Shown here: piece after piece, positions 1-6,427 of the stretch
Position numbering within the stretch: the stretch's first letter is position 1
Layout: each line of letters starts with the position of its first letter
NCBI GenBank assembly: GCA_021820165.1
Contig: JAKADW010000106.1
Coordinates: 1-7,035 of the forward strand
DNA: 7,035 nt
Reading direction: 5' to 3'
Origin: Bacillota bacterium
Lineage (GTDB): Bacteria; Bacillota_E; Sulfobacillia; Sulfobacillales; Sulfobacillaceae
Translations under genes and position numbers: made by a program
Notes under the pieces: generated by a model
Told to the model about the DNA's origin: nothing
The model's database searches: none
The model's input: the letters and a program-made list of their open reading frames with translations, nothing else

Positions 1-486
1 TGTTCCCTGCCCCGCGATCACCGCCGAATCATCAAACGGTGGAATCAGAATTAATCCCTCTTCGTCCGCGAGACGCTCAGCGACCTTTTTCGCCTCATCC
101 TGACTCTCCCCTTCAACCATCACCCGGGCACCGCTCCTCCGCAGCGCCTCGACTTTCGCGTTCGGAACGAGCTTGGACACGCAAATCACGGCGGGAATCC
201 CGAGGTCCCGACAGATGTAGGCCACCGCCAAGCCGTGATTCCCCGTCGAGTAGGTGATAGCGCCCTGGACCCGTTCCGCCTCCGGTCGCGAGAGTAACGC
301 ATTCGCGGCGCCCCGCATTTTAAACGCGCCACTCGCTTGAAACTGGTCGCACTTCCACCAAACCGGGTATCCCAGTTGTCGGCTCATGCGCCAGGATCGC
401 ACCACCGGGCTTCGCTCCACAAAGGGAGCAATACGCTCGGACGCCCGTCGGATGTCTTCCTCCCACGCTCCGAGATCCCACTGCAT
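1..486 (-). CDS. eutB: EutB-type threonine/serine dehydratase-like PLP enzyme (fold type II), N-terminal part, 3' end outside window
   Basis: Only the first 162 residues lie in the window; relatives are about 320 residues. The protein belongs to the threonine dehydratase/serine racemase family of fold-type-II PLP enzymes. Visible are QASGAFKMRGAANAL (50-64) with the Schiff-base Lys56, STGNHG (80-85) that cradles the PLP phosphate, and IPPFDDSAVIAGQGT (148-162), a hallmark of this family. With DoeA and EutC in the same operon it most likely is EutB, which removes water from a hydroxylated ectoine intermediate during hydroxyectoine use; the exact substrate is inferred. A catabolic threonine or 3-hydroxyaspartate dehydratase is the alternative. 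The ATG at 486 follows GGAGG at seven bases' spacing and lies two bases after the aldehyde dehydrogenase stop, so translation is probably coupled. In known eut clusters eutB and eutC are neighbours; here four genes separate them. Confidence 0.75.
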   Translation of the reverse strand, partial: MQWDLGAWEEDIRRASERIAPFVERSPVVRSWRMSRQLGYPVWWKCDQFQASGAFKMRGAANALLSRPEAERVQGAITYSTGNHGLAVAYICRDLGIPAVICVSKLVPNAKVEALRRSGARVMVEGESQDEAKKVAERLADEEGLILIPPFDDSAVIAGQGT

Positions 487-488
487 GG

Positions 489-1934
489 TCAAGCCTCCAA
501 ATTGAAGCAGACAACCTTCGGCTCACTCATGGCTTCACAGGTGAACCGCACGCCTTCGCGCCCTAATCCCGACCCCTTAACCCCACCAAACGGCATGGCA
601 TCGATGCGATAATCACTGGAGTCGTTAATCATCACCCCACCCACATCGAGCGTGCGGATGGCCTGGAAGGCTCGGTTGAGGTTGCCCGTAAACACGCCCG
701 CCTGTAAGCCATAATTGACATCGTTCGCGTGAAAAATCGCCTCATCGAGATCCCGCACGGGCACTAAACTCGCGACGGGACCAAAAATCTCCTCCTCGAG
801 CACGATGGCACCGGCCGGCACATCCTCAAGGATGGTCGGTTGATAATAGGCCTCATGGCGGGCCCCGCCGGTCAAAATGCGTGCGCCATGCCGGCGCGCA
901 TCCTCGACCCAGGCCTCCACGCGTTGAGCCTCGTGCTCGTTAATCAAGGGACCCATGTCTGTCGCCTCGTTAAGCTTGTCGCCCACCGTGAGCTGACGCG
1001 TTAATGCGACAATCCTGTCCTTGATCTCCTCATAGACCGAATCTTGGATGAAAATCCGCTGCACCCCCAAGCAATTTTGACCGGCCGCCCAAAATGCCCC
1101 GGAAACTGTCGCACGGGCCGCTAAATTTAAATCGGCGTCATCGAGAATGATCACCGGCGAGTTTGATCCCAACTCCATCGACACTTTCTTAAGCCCCACC
1201 ATCTGGGCGATGTGGCGGCCCGTCTGAATTCCTCCGGTAAATGTGACCATGCGCACGCGCGCATCCTGAATCAATTGGTCTCCCAGGTTCGCCGCCGACC
1301 CCGTGAGGACACTCAGCATCGGGCCGGGAAGGCCCGCTTCATACAACAGTTCGGCCAGTTTGATGGCGGACAAGGGAGTTTTTTCCGAGGGTTTCAATAC
1401 CACCGCGTTTCCCATGGCGATTGCCGGCCCCACCTTGTGAGCCACCAAATTGAGTGGGTCGTTGAAGGGGGTGATGGCGGTCACCACGCCGAGTGGTCCC
1501 CGGTCCCAAAAGCCCATCCGATTATCACTCCCTCGGGCTTGGTCGAAGCGAATGACCTCACCCCCGAGACGCCGTGCCTCCTCCGCGCTTAAGCGGAGGG
1601 TATCCACGCAGCGCCCCGCCTCCTTTCGCGCTTCGCGGATGGTCTTGCTGCTCTCGCGGGCGATAAGGCGGGCCACCGCCTCGAGTTCGGCTTCCAGACA
1701 GTTAGCCGCACGCCTCAGAATTTCCATGCGCCGGTGCGTGGGAAGGCTCCGCCCGATTCGCGCTCCCTCCTCCGCCTGGTCAAGAGCCGCTGCCACATCC
1801 GCTTCACTCGCCCGGGGAACTTGGGCAATGATCTCCCCGCTTCCCGGGTCCCTCACGTCCGTTCCACACCCCTTACGTGGCGTCCCCCCTATGTACATCG
1901 GCCAGTCATTCGGCATGGTAAGATTGGTCACCAT
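489..1934 (-). CDS. NAD(P)-dependent aldehyde dehydrogenase, likely aspartate-semialdehyde-oxidising (DoeC role)
   Basis: A 481-residue enzyme of the aldehyde dehydrogenase superfamily, full length. Visible are the catalytic-strand PFNDP (Asn158), cofactor-binding KPSEKTP (Lys181), FTGG (232-235), MELGSNSP with general-base Glu254, GQNCLGVQR with nucleophile Cys288, EEEIFGP and, at the C-terminus, MPFGGVKGSGLGREG. The PFNDPLNLVAHK segment resembles the branch that includes phosphonoacetaldehyde and succinate-semialdehyde type enzymes. In ectoine catabolism the DoeC aldehyde dehydrogenase turns aspartate semialdehyde into aspartate, and this gene is the only candidate here; the substrate is inferred from context. 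The ATG at 1934 is chosen because AGGGGGG, which overlaps the upstream TAG stop, lies directly in front. The reading frame stays open to 2240, but the extra 102 residues overlap the homoserine dehydrogenase gene, look unlike the family and are not real. Confidence 0.88.
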   Translation of the reverse strand: MVTNLTMPNDWPMYIGGTPRKGCGTDVRDPGSGEIIAQVPRASEADVAAALDQAEEGARIGRSLPTHRRMEILRRAANCLEAELEAVARLIARESSKTIREARKEAGRCVDTLRLSAEEARRLGGEVIRFDQARGSDNRMGFWDRGPLGVVTAITPFNDPLNLVAHKVGPAIAMGNAVVLKPSEKTPLSAIKLAELLYEAGLPGPMLSVLTGSAANLGDQLIQDARVRMVTFTGGIQTGRHIAQMVGLKKVSMELGSNSPVIILDDADLNLAARATVSGAFWAAGQNCLGVQRIFIQDSVYEEIKDRIVALTRQLTVGDKLNEATDMGPLINEHEAQRVEAWVEDARRHGARILTGGARHEAYYQPTILEDVPAGAIVLEEEIFGPVASLVPVRDLDEAIFHANDVNYGLQAGVFTGNLNRAFQAIRTLDVGGVMINDSSDYRIDAMPFGGVKGSGLGREGVRFTCEAMSEPKVVCFNLEA

Positions 1935-1937
1935 GAT

Positions 1938-1944
1938 CCCCCCT
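1938..1944 (-). promoter_or_regulatory. Ribosome binding site of the aldehyde dehydrogenase gene, overlapping the upstream stop codon
   Basis: AGGGGGG on the minus strand shares its first two bases with the TAG stop of the homoserine dehydrogenase gene (1943-1945) and lies just before the ATG at 1934. Ribosomes ending the upstream gene would sit directly on this site, which suggests coupled translation. It also fixes the start against the longer open frame. Confidence 0.75.
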
Positions 1945-2983
1945 AAATTTGTCCCCGAATCAAACTCAAGCAATCGGCCAAAAGGGCATATCCTGTTTCC
2001 ATTCGTCCGGCTCCGGCTCCGATTACGGTCACATCCCCTAAAAGGTCCGAGCAAAAGGAAATCGCATTGGTCGCGCCCCCGACCCCCGAGAGCGGATCCG
2101 TCTCCGACACGATTTCTGGTTGCACCCGCCCCTGGACTCCATCGGGTGTCTCTTTTAGCGATGCCACCAACTTGTACCGCCCCCCTTTTTGGCGCGCCTC
2201 GTTCACGTCCTTTCGGGTAATCGCCCGGATTCCCGTACAAGAGACATCATGGCGTGGAATCTTCGCACCGAATAAGGCTTGGGCCAAAATCATCACTTTA
2301 TACTGCGCATCAAATCCATCGACATCATTGGTCGGATCCGCTTCGGCATAGCCTAACCTCTGCGCCTCCACCAAGGCATCTTGAAATTCCAGTCCTTCTT
2401 CCATGCGCGTGAGGATGTAATTGGAGGTGCCGTTCAAAATAGCCCGGACGCTTTCAATGTGGTTTCCCGGGAGTGCCGACGCGGCAAAGCGGATGACCGG
2501 AGTGCCGCTCATCACCGTCCCTTCATAAAGAAGGCGAGCCCCCGACTTGTCGGCGATGGTTCTCAACTCCCCTAAGGCCAAGGCAATCGGCCCCTTGTTG
2601 GTCGTGACCACGTTTTTCCCGAGCCCGAGCGCTTCCCGGCAGTGGTCGAGTCCGGGTTGGCCGTCTAGGACGTTCGTGAAGGTAGCCTCGATAATCGTGT
2701 CCGCCTCGGTGTCACGAATCGTCGTGAGGCTGTCCAATCCCCGGACCAAGCCCGCCACGTCTGGGTACGCCCCGAAGTTTCCCGTCGCCTCCAGCGCGTT
2801 CATCACCTCGCCTAAATCAAGCCCATCAGGATGGTAGAGGGCTCCCTTGACCAGGTCGCTGATGGCCACCACCTCGAACTCCGCATCATACTCCCGCTTC
2901 AAGGTGTCTCGCTTCCGAAGCAAAATCTCGGCCAATCCCTGACCTACGGTCCCAAATCCTAAAATCGCTAGCCGCCGCTTCAT
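1943..2983 (-). CDS. Homoserine dehydrogenase family protein, catalytic core only (no ACT domain)
   Basis: A 346-residue protein matching the NAD(P)-binding and catalytic domains of homoserine dehydrogenase, which interconverts aspartate semialdehyde and homoserine. The N-terminal Rossmann loop reads GFGTVGQG (9-16). VVTTNKGP carries Lys130; GTSNYILTRM (185-194) is the family signature; Glu214, Asp225 and Lys229 in the stretch 213-229 keep the spacing of the catalytic Glu208, Asp219 and Lys223 of the yeast enzyme. The regulatory ACT domain of biosynthetic enzymes of about 430 residues is absent, as expected if it is not under threonine feedback. The C-terminal GAGRMETGYALLAD differs from the usual small-residue version. 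Asp43 after the second strand might favour NAD over NADP (tentative). It sits 15 bases after the M20 stop and 8 bases before the aldehyde dehydrogenase, so it probably handles aspartate semialdehyde made in ectoine breakdown. Use of a related C4 substrate cannot be excluded. Confidence 0.88.
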   Translation of the reverse strand: MKRRLAILGFGTVGQGLAEILLRKRDTLKREYDAEFEVVAISDLVKGALYHPDGLDLGEVMNALEATGNFGAYPDVAGLVRGLDSLTTIRDTEADTIIEATFTNVLDGQPGLDHCREALGLGKNVVTTNKGPIALALGELRTIADKSGARLLYEGTVMSGTPVIRFAASALPGNHIESVRAILNGTSNYILTRMEEGLEFQDALVEAQRLGYAEADPTNDVDGFDAQYKVMILAQALFGAKIPRHDVSCTGIRAITRKDVNEARQKGGRYKLVASLKETPDGVQGRVQPEIVSETDPLSGVGGATNAISFCSDLLGDVTVIGAGAGRMETGYALLADCLSLIRGQI

Positions 2984-2989
2984 GTACAT

Positions 2990-2996
2990 CCCCCTC
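2990..2996 (-). promoter_or_regulatory. Ribosome binding site deciding the homoserine dehydrogenase start
   Basis: The sequence GAGGGGG on the minus strand touches an ATG at 2989 but lies six bases before a second in-frame ATG at 2983. The proper spacing favours the start at 2983 (protein beginning MKRRLAILG), which also places the Rossmann glycine loop at the usual distance from the N-terminus. Confidence 0.7.
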
Positions 2997-2998
2997 GT

Positions 2999-4183
2999 CT
3001 ACAAACCGTCGTTCAAAATCGCCTTCACCGCCTCGAGGAAAATGGCGGAGCCAATGGGTAGCGCCCGCTCATCGAGGAAGAAATCCGGTGAATGAAGGCT
3101 CGTCAGGGTGCCCGCCGGGTCGGCGCACCCGAGAAAGAATAGACTGGCGGGGACCTTGCGGCTCATAAAGCCGAAATCTTCCCCGCCCATTCCAAAGGGC
3201 CCCGTCCATGAGGGCATTAAGTGCAGCGCCTCCTGCATAACGCCTGCCAGCACGCGGTTAATTCCGAAGCTATTCAATACCGCCGGCTCGCACCGTTCGA
3301 CCGAAAGCTCGTAATGCCCGCCTAACGCCTCGGACACCGAAAGGGCCCGTCTTAATTCCTCGGTCAACGCCTCGCGCACATCGTCACGATAGCTGCGGAG
3401 GGTTCCCGCCAAATCGACATAGGGGGGAATCACATTGTTGGTCGTCCCCCCCTCGATATGGCAAACACTGACGGCAGCCGAGTCAAGCGGCGACAAGCGT
3501 CGAGCTCTGATGCCGTGAACCGCTTCCAAGACGGGAATCAAAAGCCACAACGGGTCCAGCGCCAAGTTGGGATATCCCGCATGACCACCGTGCCCGATCA
3601 CGCGAGCCCGAAAGTTGTCGACATTGGCCATGCAGGCTCCATCGTGTAACCGGACCGTCCCCACCGGAGACTGGGGATCCATGTGAAGCGCCATCAGCGC
3701 ATCAACCCCATCCAAAACGCCAGCATCCAGCAAATAGGGGGCGCCCGTGTTGCCATTGGCGTCGGCTGTCTCTTCGGCGGGCTGAAAGATAAAGGTGACC
3801 CGTCCCGCCATCTCGCCATGGGCTAAGCTTTCCGCGATGAGGTGGGCCGCCCCTAACAAGATGGCCATGTGCCCATCATGACCACAGGCGTGCATGAGGC
3901 CCGGGGTATCGGAAAAGAAATCCGCATCGGATGCCGGCTCTTCGATGGGAAGGGCGTCCATGTCGGCCCTCAGCGCCACGTGATGTGGACCCGGTGTGCC
4001 GAGGCGGCCGACCACGGCTGTCGTCCCCGCAAATTCTCGTATAACCGTCATTCCCGGGATGGCTTCTAAAATCGAAGCCACTCGGGCCGCCGTCTCAAAC
4101 TCGTGGAAGGAGCGTTCAGGCCGACGATGAAAAGCGCGACGCCACGCTTTCATCTCGGGCGCCAGGTGTTCGGCCCGCGCCAT
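2999..4183 (-). CDS. M20 (M20D-type) metal-dependent amidohydrolase/deacetylase, candidate N-acetyl-DABA deacetylase
   Basis: From the ATG at 4183 this is 394 residues, typical of M20D amidohydrolases, which cleave N-acyl amino acids with a two-metal centre. Visible are ALRADMDALPIEE (70-82), HACGHDGH (98-105; ligands Cys100 and His102), FQPAEE (133-138; general base/ligand Glu pair), LHMDP (166-170), the dimerisation lid starting GHGGHAGYP (197-205), GGEDFGFM (333-340) and SLHSP (362-366, ligand His364). In this operon the obvious substrate is N-acetyl-diaminobutyrate from the ectoine hydrolase, making it a functional stand-in for DoeB/EutE, which belongs to a different fold family (inference). 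Other acyl amino acids, or IAA-type conjugates, remain possible. The start is uncertain. The ATG at 4183 has AAAGGCGGGG just upstream and gives the usual N-terminus; an in-frame ATG at 4237 would add 18 residues and overlap the previous gene; an ATG at 4294 is unlikely. Confidence 0.85.
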   Translation of the reverse strand: MARAEHLAPEMKAWRRAFHRRPERSFHEFETAARVASILEAIPGMTVIREFAGTTAVVGRLGTPGPHHVALRADMDALPIEEPASDADFFSDTPGLMHACGHDGHMAILLGAAHLIAESLAHGEMAGRVTFIFQPAEETADANGNTGAPYLLDAGVLDGVDALMALHMDPQSPVGTVRLHDGACMANVDNFRARVIGHGGHAGYPNLALDPLWLLIPVLEAVHGIRARRLSPLDSAAVSVCHIEGGTTNNVIPPYVDLAGTLRSYRDDVREALTEELRRALSVSEALGGHYELSVERCEPAVLNSFGINRVLAGVMQEALHLMPSWTGPFGMGGEDFGFMSRKVPASLFFLGCADPAGTLTSLHSPDFFLDERALPIGSAIFLEAVKAILNDGL

Positions 4184-4214
4184 GGCCCCGCCTTTCGGAT
4201 GGGTCACCGCTCCA

Positions 4215-5429
4215 TTAGGATCGGAGATCAAGCTCATAGGCCATTCGCTCCAATCCTTGGGCCAAGTCTTGGATGAGATCTTCCGGGTCCTCAATCCCGA
4301 CGGAATAGCGGATCAGCGTTTCCGGGATCCCGAGTCGGGCGCGCTCTTGTGCCGTCAGTTCGACGTGGCTGGTGGTCCGGGGGGGACCCGCCGTCGTCTC
4401 GACGGCGCCAAGATTGGCCGCTAAATGGGCGTAGTGGAGATTGGGAAGAAACGAGCGAACGGACTCGAAGCCTCCCTTTAAGGAGAAACTCAAAACGCCC
4501 CCGAACTGTTCCATTTGCTGGGCGGCAATGTGATGGTTCTCATGATCTTCGAGTCCCGGATAATACACCTTTTCGACGGCATCGTGATTCGCCAGGAATT
4601 GAGCGATACGCATCGCGGACGCACACTGCTGGCGTACCCTTAAGTGCAAGGTCTTCATCCCCCGCAGCAATAGATAGGCCGACATCGGATGAAGGGTGGC
4701 GCCATTGATTTCACGGTAATGGTAGATCTGGCTCACCAGATCCTCACGTCCACATACCACGCCGCCCAACGCATCGGCATGCCCGCCGAGGAACTTAGTG
4801 GCGCTATGAATTACCAAATCAGCTCCAAGGGCAATGGGATGCTGGTTGATGGGGGTCGCAAACGTGTTGTCGACCACCACCAGCGCACCCACCGCATGCG
4901 CCGCCTCAATGAGGCGCTTTAAATCGACAACCTTTAAGGTCGGGTTTGTCGGGCTCTCCAAATAGAGCACCTGGGCCCCTTTTTGAACCTCGCGAATGAT
5001 AGACTCGTGATCCGTCGTGGGACACAACACGGGTTCGATATGAAAATTCGGCAAAAACTCACTGAAGATCTTGTTGGTCCCTCCGTATGTGTCCACCAAC
5101 GAGACGACGCGGTCCCCCGGCCGAAGCAAAGTGAACAAGGTACCACTAATGGCCGCCATTCCGGTCGAAAAACTGGTCGCCGCTTCGGCGCCCTCTAAAA
5201 GCCGAATTTTTTCCTCGAATACATGCACGGTCGGATTGGTATTCCGTCCGTAGATATGGCCCGGTCGAATGCCCAACGCGACTTCATGCCACTGGTCGAT
5301 ATCATCATAGCCATACCCGACACTGTAAACGACCGGCACTTGAGTGGCCCCCTGAAGAAGATACTCGTCCTCCCCTCCCCAAACCGATCGCGTGCCGATT
5401 CCTGTGTTTTCCGTGTGACTTCCACGCAT
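4215..5429 (-). CDS. Cys/Met-metabolism PLP enzyme, cystathionine gamma-synthase/lyase family (fold type I)
   Basis: A 404-residue cytoplasmic PLP enzyme of normal family length. Visible motifs are HIYGRNTNPT (58-67, phosphate-binding Tyr60 and Arg62), FSTGMAAI (87-94), DTYGGTN (113-119, Tyr stacking on PLP), VVVDNTFATP (184-193, Asp187 pairs with the PLP nitrogen), HSATKFLGGHAD (208-219, Schiff-base Lys212) and a C-terminal GAVETTAGPPRTTSH segment followed by SVGIEDPEDLI. Residue 117 is Gly, as in cystathionine enzymes, where methionine gamma-lyases have a Cys. Family members catalyse beta/gamma-replacement or elimination on homoserine esters, homocysteine or cystathionine; the substrate cannot be read from the sequence. 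Placed between eutC and an M20 hydrolase, and followed by homoserine dehydrogenase, it may act on homoserine or 2,4-diaminobutyrate (inference), rather than in methionine synthesis. The ATG at 5429 follows AAAGGGTGAG, 23 bases after the eutC stop. Confidence 0.85.
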   Translation of the reverse strand: MRGSHTENTGIGTRSVWGGEDEYLLQGATQVPVVYSVGYGYDDIDQWHEVALGIRPGHIYGRNTNPTVHVFEEKIRLLEGAEAATSFSTGMAAISGTLFTLLRPGDRVVSLVDTYGGTNKIFSEFLPNFHIEPVLCPTTDHESIIREVQKGAQVLYLESPTNPTLKVVDLKRLIEAAHAVGALVVVDNTFATPINQHPIALGADLVIHSATKFLGGHADALGGVVCGREDLVSQIYHYREINGATLHPMSAYLLLRGMKTLHLRVRQQCASAMRIAQFLANHDAVEKVYYPGLEDHENHHIAAQQMEQFGGVLSFSLKGGFESVRSFLPNLHYAHLAANLGAVETTAGPPRTTSHVELTAQERARLGIPETLIRYSVGIEDPEDLIQDLAQGLERMAYELDLRS

Positions 5430-5452
5430 GGTCTCACCCTTTCTCTAAACAG

Positions 5453-6427
5453 CTAGATGACGCGGCTCTCCAAGCGCATGGCCTGCACGCGCTCTAAGGC
5501 GTAGATCGCCATCATGGTATCTTGCACCCCAGTACCCGTCAGGTCGCAGACGGTAATGTGATCGGGATGGGTGCGGCCCAGAACACGCTTCGATGTGAGT
5601 TCGCCCAATTCCATCAGATCATTGCGGTGAATGCCCAATTCCGACGCGTGGTGCCATTCACCCAGACGCGCACATTGGCTAATCAGGTCGCAGCACACCT
5701 TATCCGCCTGGGCAAAGATCCACGGATCGAGTTCTTGCTTGAATTCGGCATCCGATCCCATCGCCGTTATATGAAGACCGGGATGAAGCCACTCGGCGCG
5801 CAAGACCGGCGCACTTGCAGACGTCGTCGTCACCACGATATCTGACCCGCGGACGACCTCCTCCGCTGATTCCGAGCACAGGACGGGCACCCCCATGCGG
5901 CTTGTCATTTCCGCGGCATACTGGCGGGCGCGATGTGAATCGCGGGAATAGACCAGCACCTTTTGGAAGCCTCGCACCAGCGCCAACGCTTCTAACTGAG
6001 CTCGCGCCTGGGCACCGGATCCGATGATGCCGACCGTATCCACGCGCGGATTGGCGAGGTATTTGGCTGCGATGGCTCCCGCCGCCGCCGTCCGCACGTT
6101 GGTGAGATAGCCGTTATCGAGCAAAAGTGCCTCCGGCTGGCCATTCACTGCGCTCAACAGCACCATGAGGCCGTTGCCGCTGGGCAATCCCCGCTGGGGA
6201 TTGTCGAAGAAGCCCGATGACACTTTGATGGCAAAGGAGTCCCGACCGATGACTTTGGCCGCCTTCACATCGACCTCGCCATTGGACTCCGGAAACTCGA
6301 TCCGCATGATCGGTGGCGTCTCGACAGCGCCTTGGGCCATGAGGGTAAACCCCTCTTCAATCACGTCCAGCACATCCATGTTGAGACTGACGGCATCCCT
6401 TAACTCCCGCTCAACGACAATTTCCAT
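5453..6427 (-). CDS. eutC: Ectoine utilization protein EutC (ornithine cyclodeaminase/mu-crystallin family)
   Basis: This is a 324-residue member of the ornithine cyclodeaminase/mu-crystallin family, of the usual length. EutC is tied to hydroxyectoine use, probably as an NAD(P)H-dependent imine reductase or dehydratase partner of EutB; its exact reaction is less certain than its family. Visible features are Arg42, Lys68 (AIKVSSGFFDNP), the GNGLMVLLSA strand (84-93), LLLDNGYLTNVRTAAAGA with Arg112 (101-118), the Rossmann loop GSGAQA (136-141) and MGSDAEFKQEL with Asp226 (223-233). These line up with the substrate and catalytic residues of Pseudomonas ornithine cyclodeaminase (Arg45, Lys69, Arg112, Asp228). 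The SGFFDNP...GLPS segment and the DLTGTGVQDTMMA end (295-307) resemble EutC rather than ornithine or alanine enzymes. The ATG at 6427 follows GGGAGGG at five bases' spacing, inside the end of the upstream doeA gene. Confidence 0.85.
   Translation of the reverse strand: MEIVVERELRDAVSLNMDVLDVIEEGFTLMAQGAVETPPIMRIEFPESNGEVDVKAAKVIGRDSFAIKVSSGFFDNPQRGLPSGNGLMVLLSAVNGQPEALLLDNGYLTNVRTAAAGAIAAKYLANPRVDTVGIIGSGAQARAQLEALALVRGFQKVLVYSRDSHRARQYAAEMTSRMGVPVLCSESAEEVVRGSDIVVTTTSASAPVLRAEWLHPGLHITAMGSDAEFKQELDPWIFAQADKVCCDLISQCARLGEWHHASELGIHRNDLMELGELTSKRVLGRTHPDHITVCDLTGTGVQDTMMAIYALERVQAMRLESRVI

Noticed and set aside
320..526. 68-residue minus-strand open frame over the eutB start
   Set aside because: It is a frame-shifted shadow of the EutB-like gene, whose own frame shows the PLP lysine and STGNHG motifs.
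1450..2220. 256-residue open frame on the plus strand
   Set aside because: It lies opposite the aldehyde and homoserine dehydrogenase genes, is rich in Arg, Ser and Pro as expected of an antisense shadow, and shows no known motif.
1935..2240. N-terminal extension of the aldehyde dehydrogenase (open frame to 2240, 583 residues)
   Set aside because: The added 102 residues are low-complexity, Arg/Gly-rich and overlap the well-supported homoserine dehydrogenase gene in another frame; the ATG at 1934 has a strong ribosome binding site.
4184..4294. Longer M20 starts at 4237 or 4294
   Set aside because: The start at 4294 would overlap the previous gene by 80 bases and add residues unlike the family. 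The one at 4237 is possible but its GGAG lies rather far away (10 bases), and the start at 4183 gives the normal family N-terminus.
4215..5429. Methionine gamma-lyase
   Set aside because: The active-site Cys of those enzymes (YGCT) is Gly here (YGGT), and no methionine-related gene is nearby.
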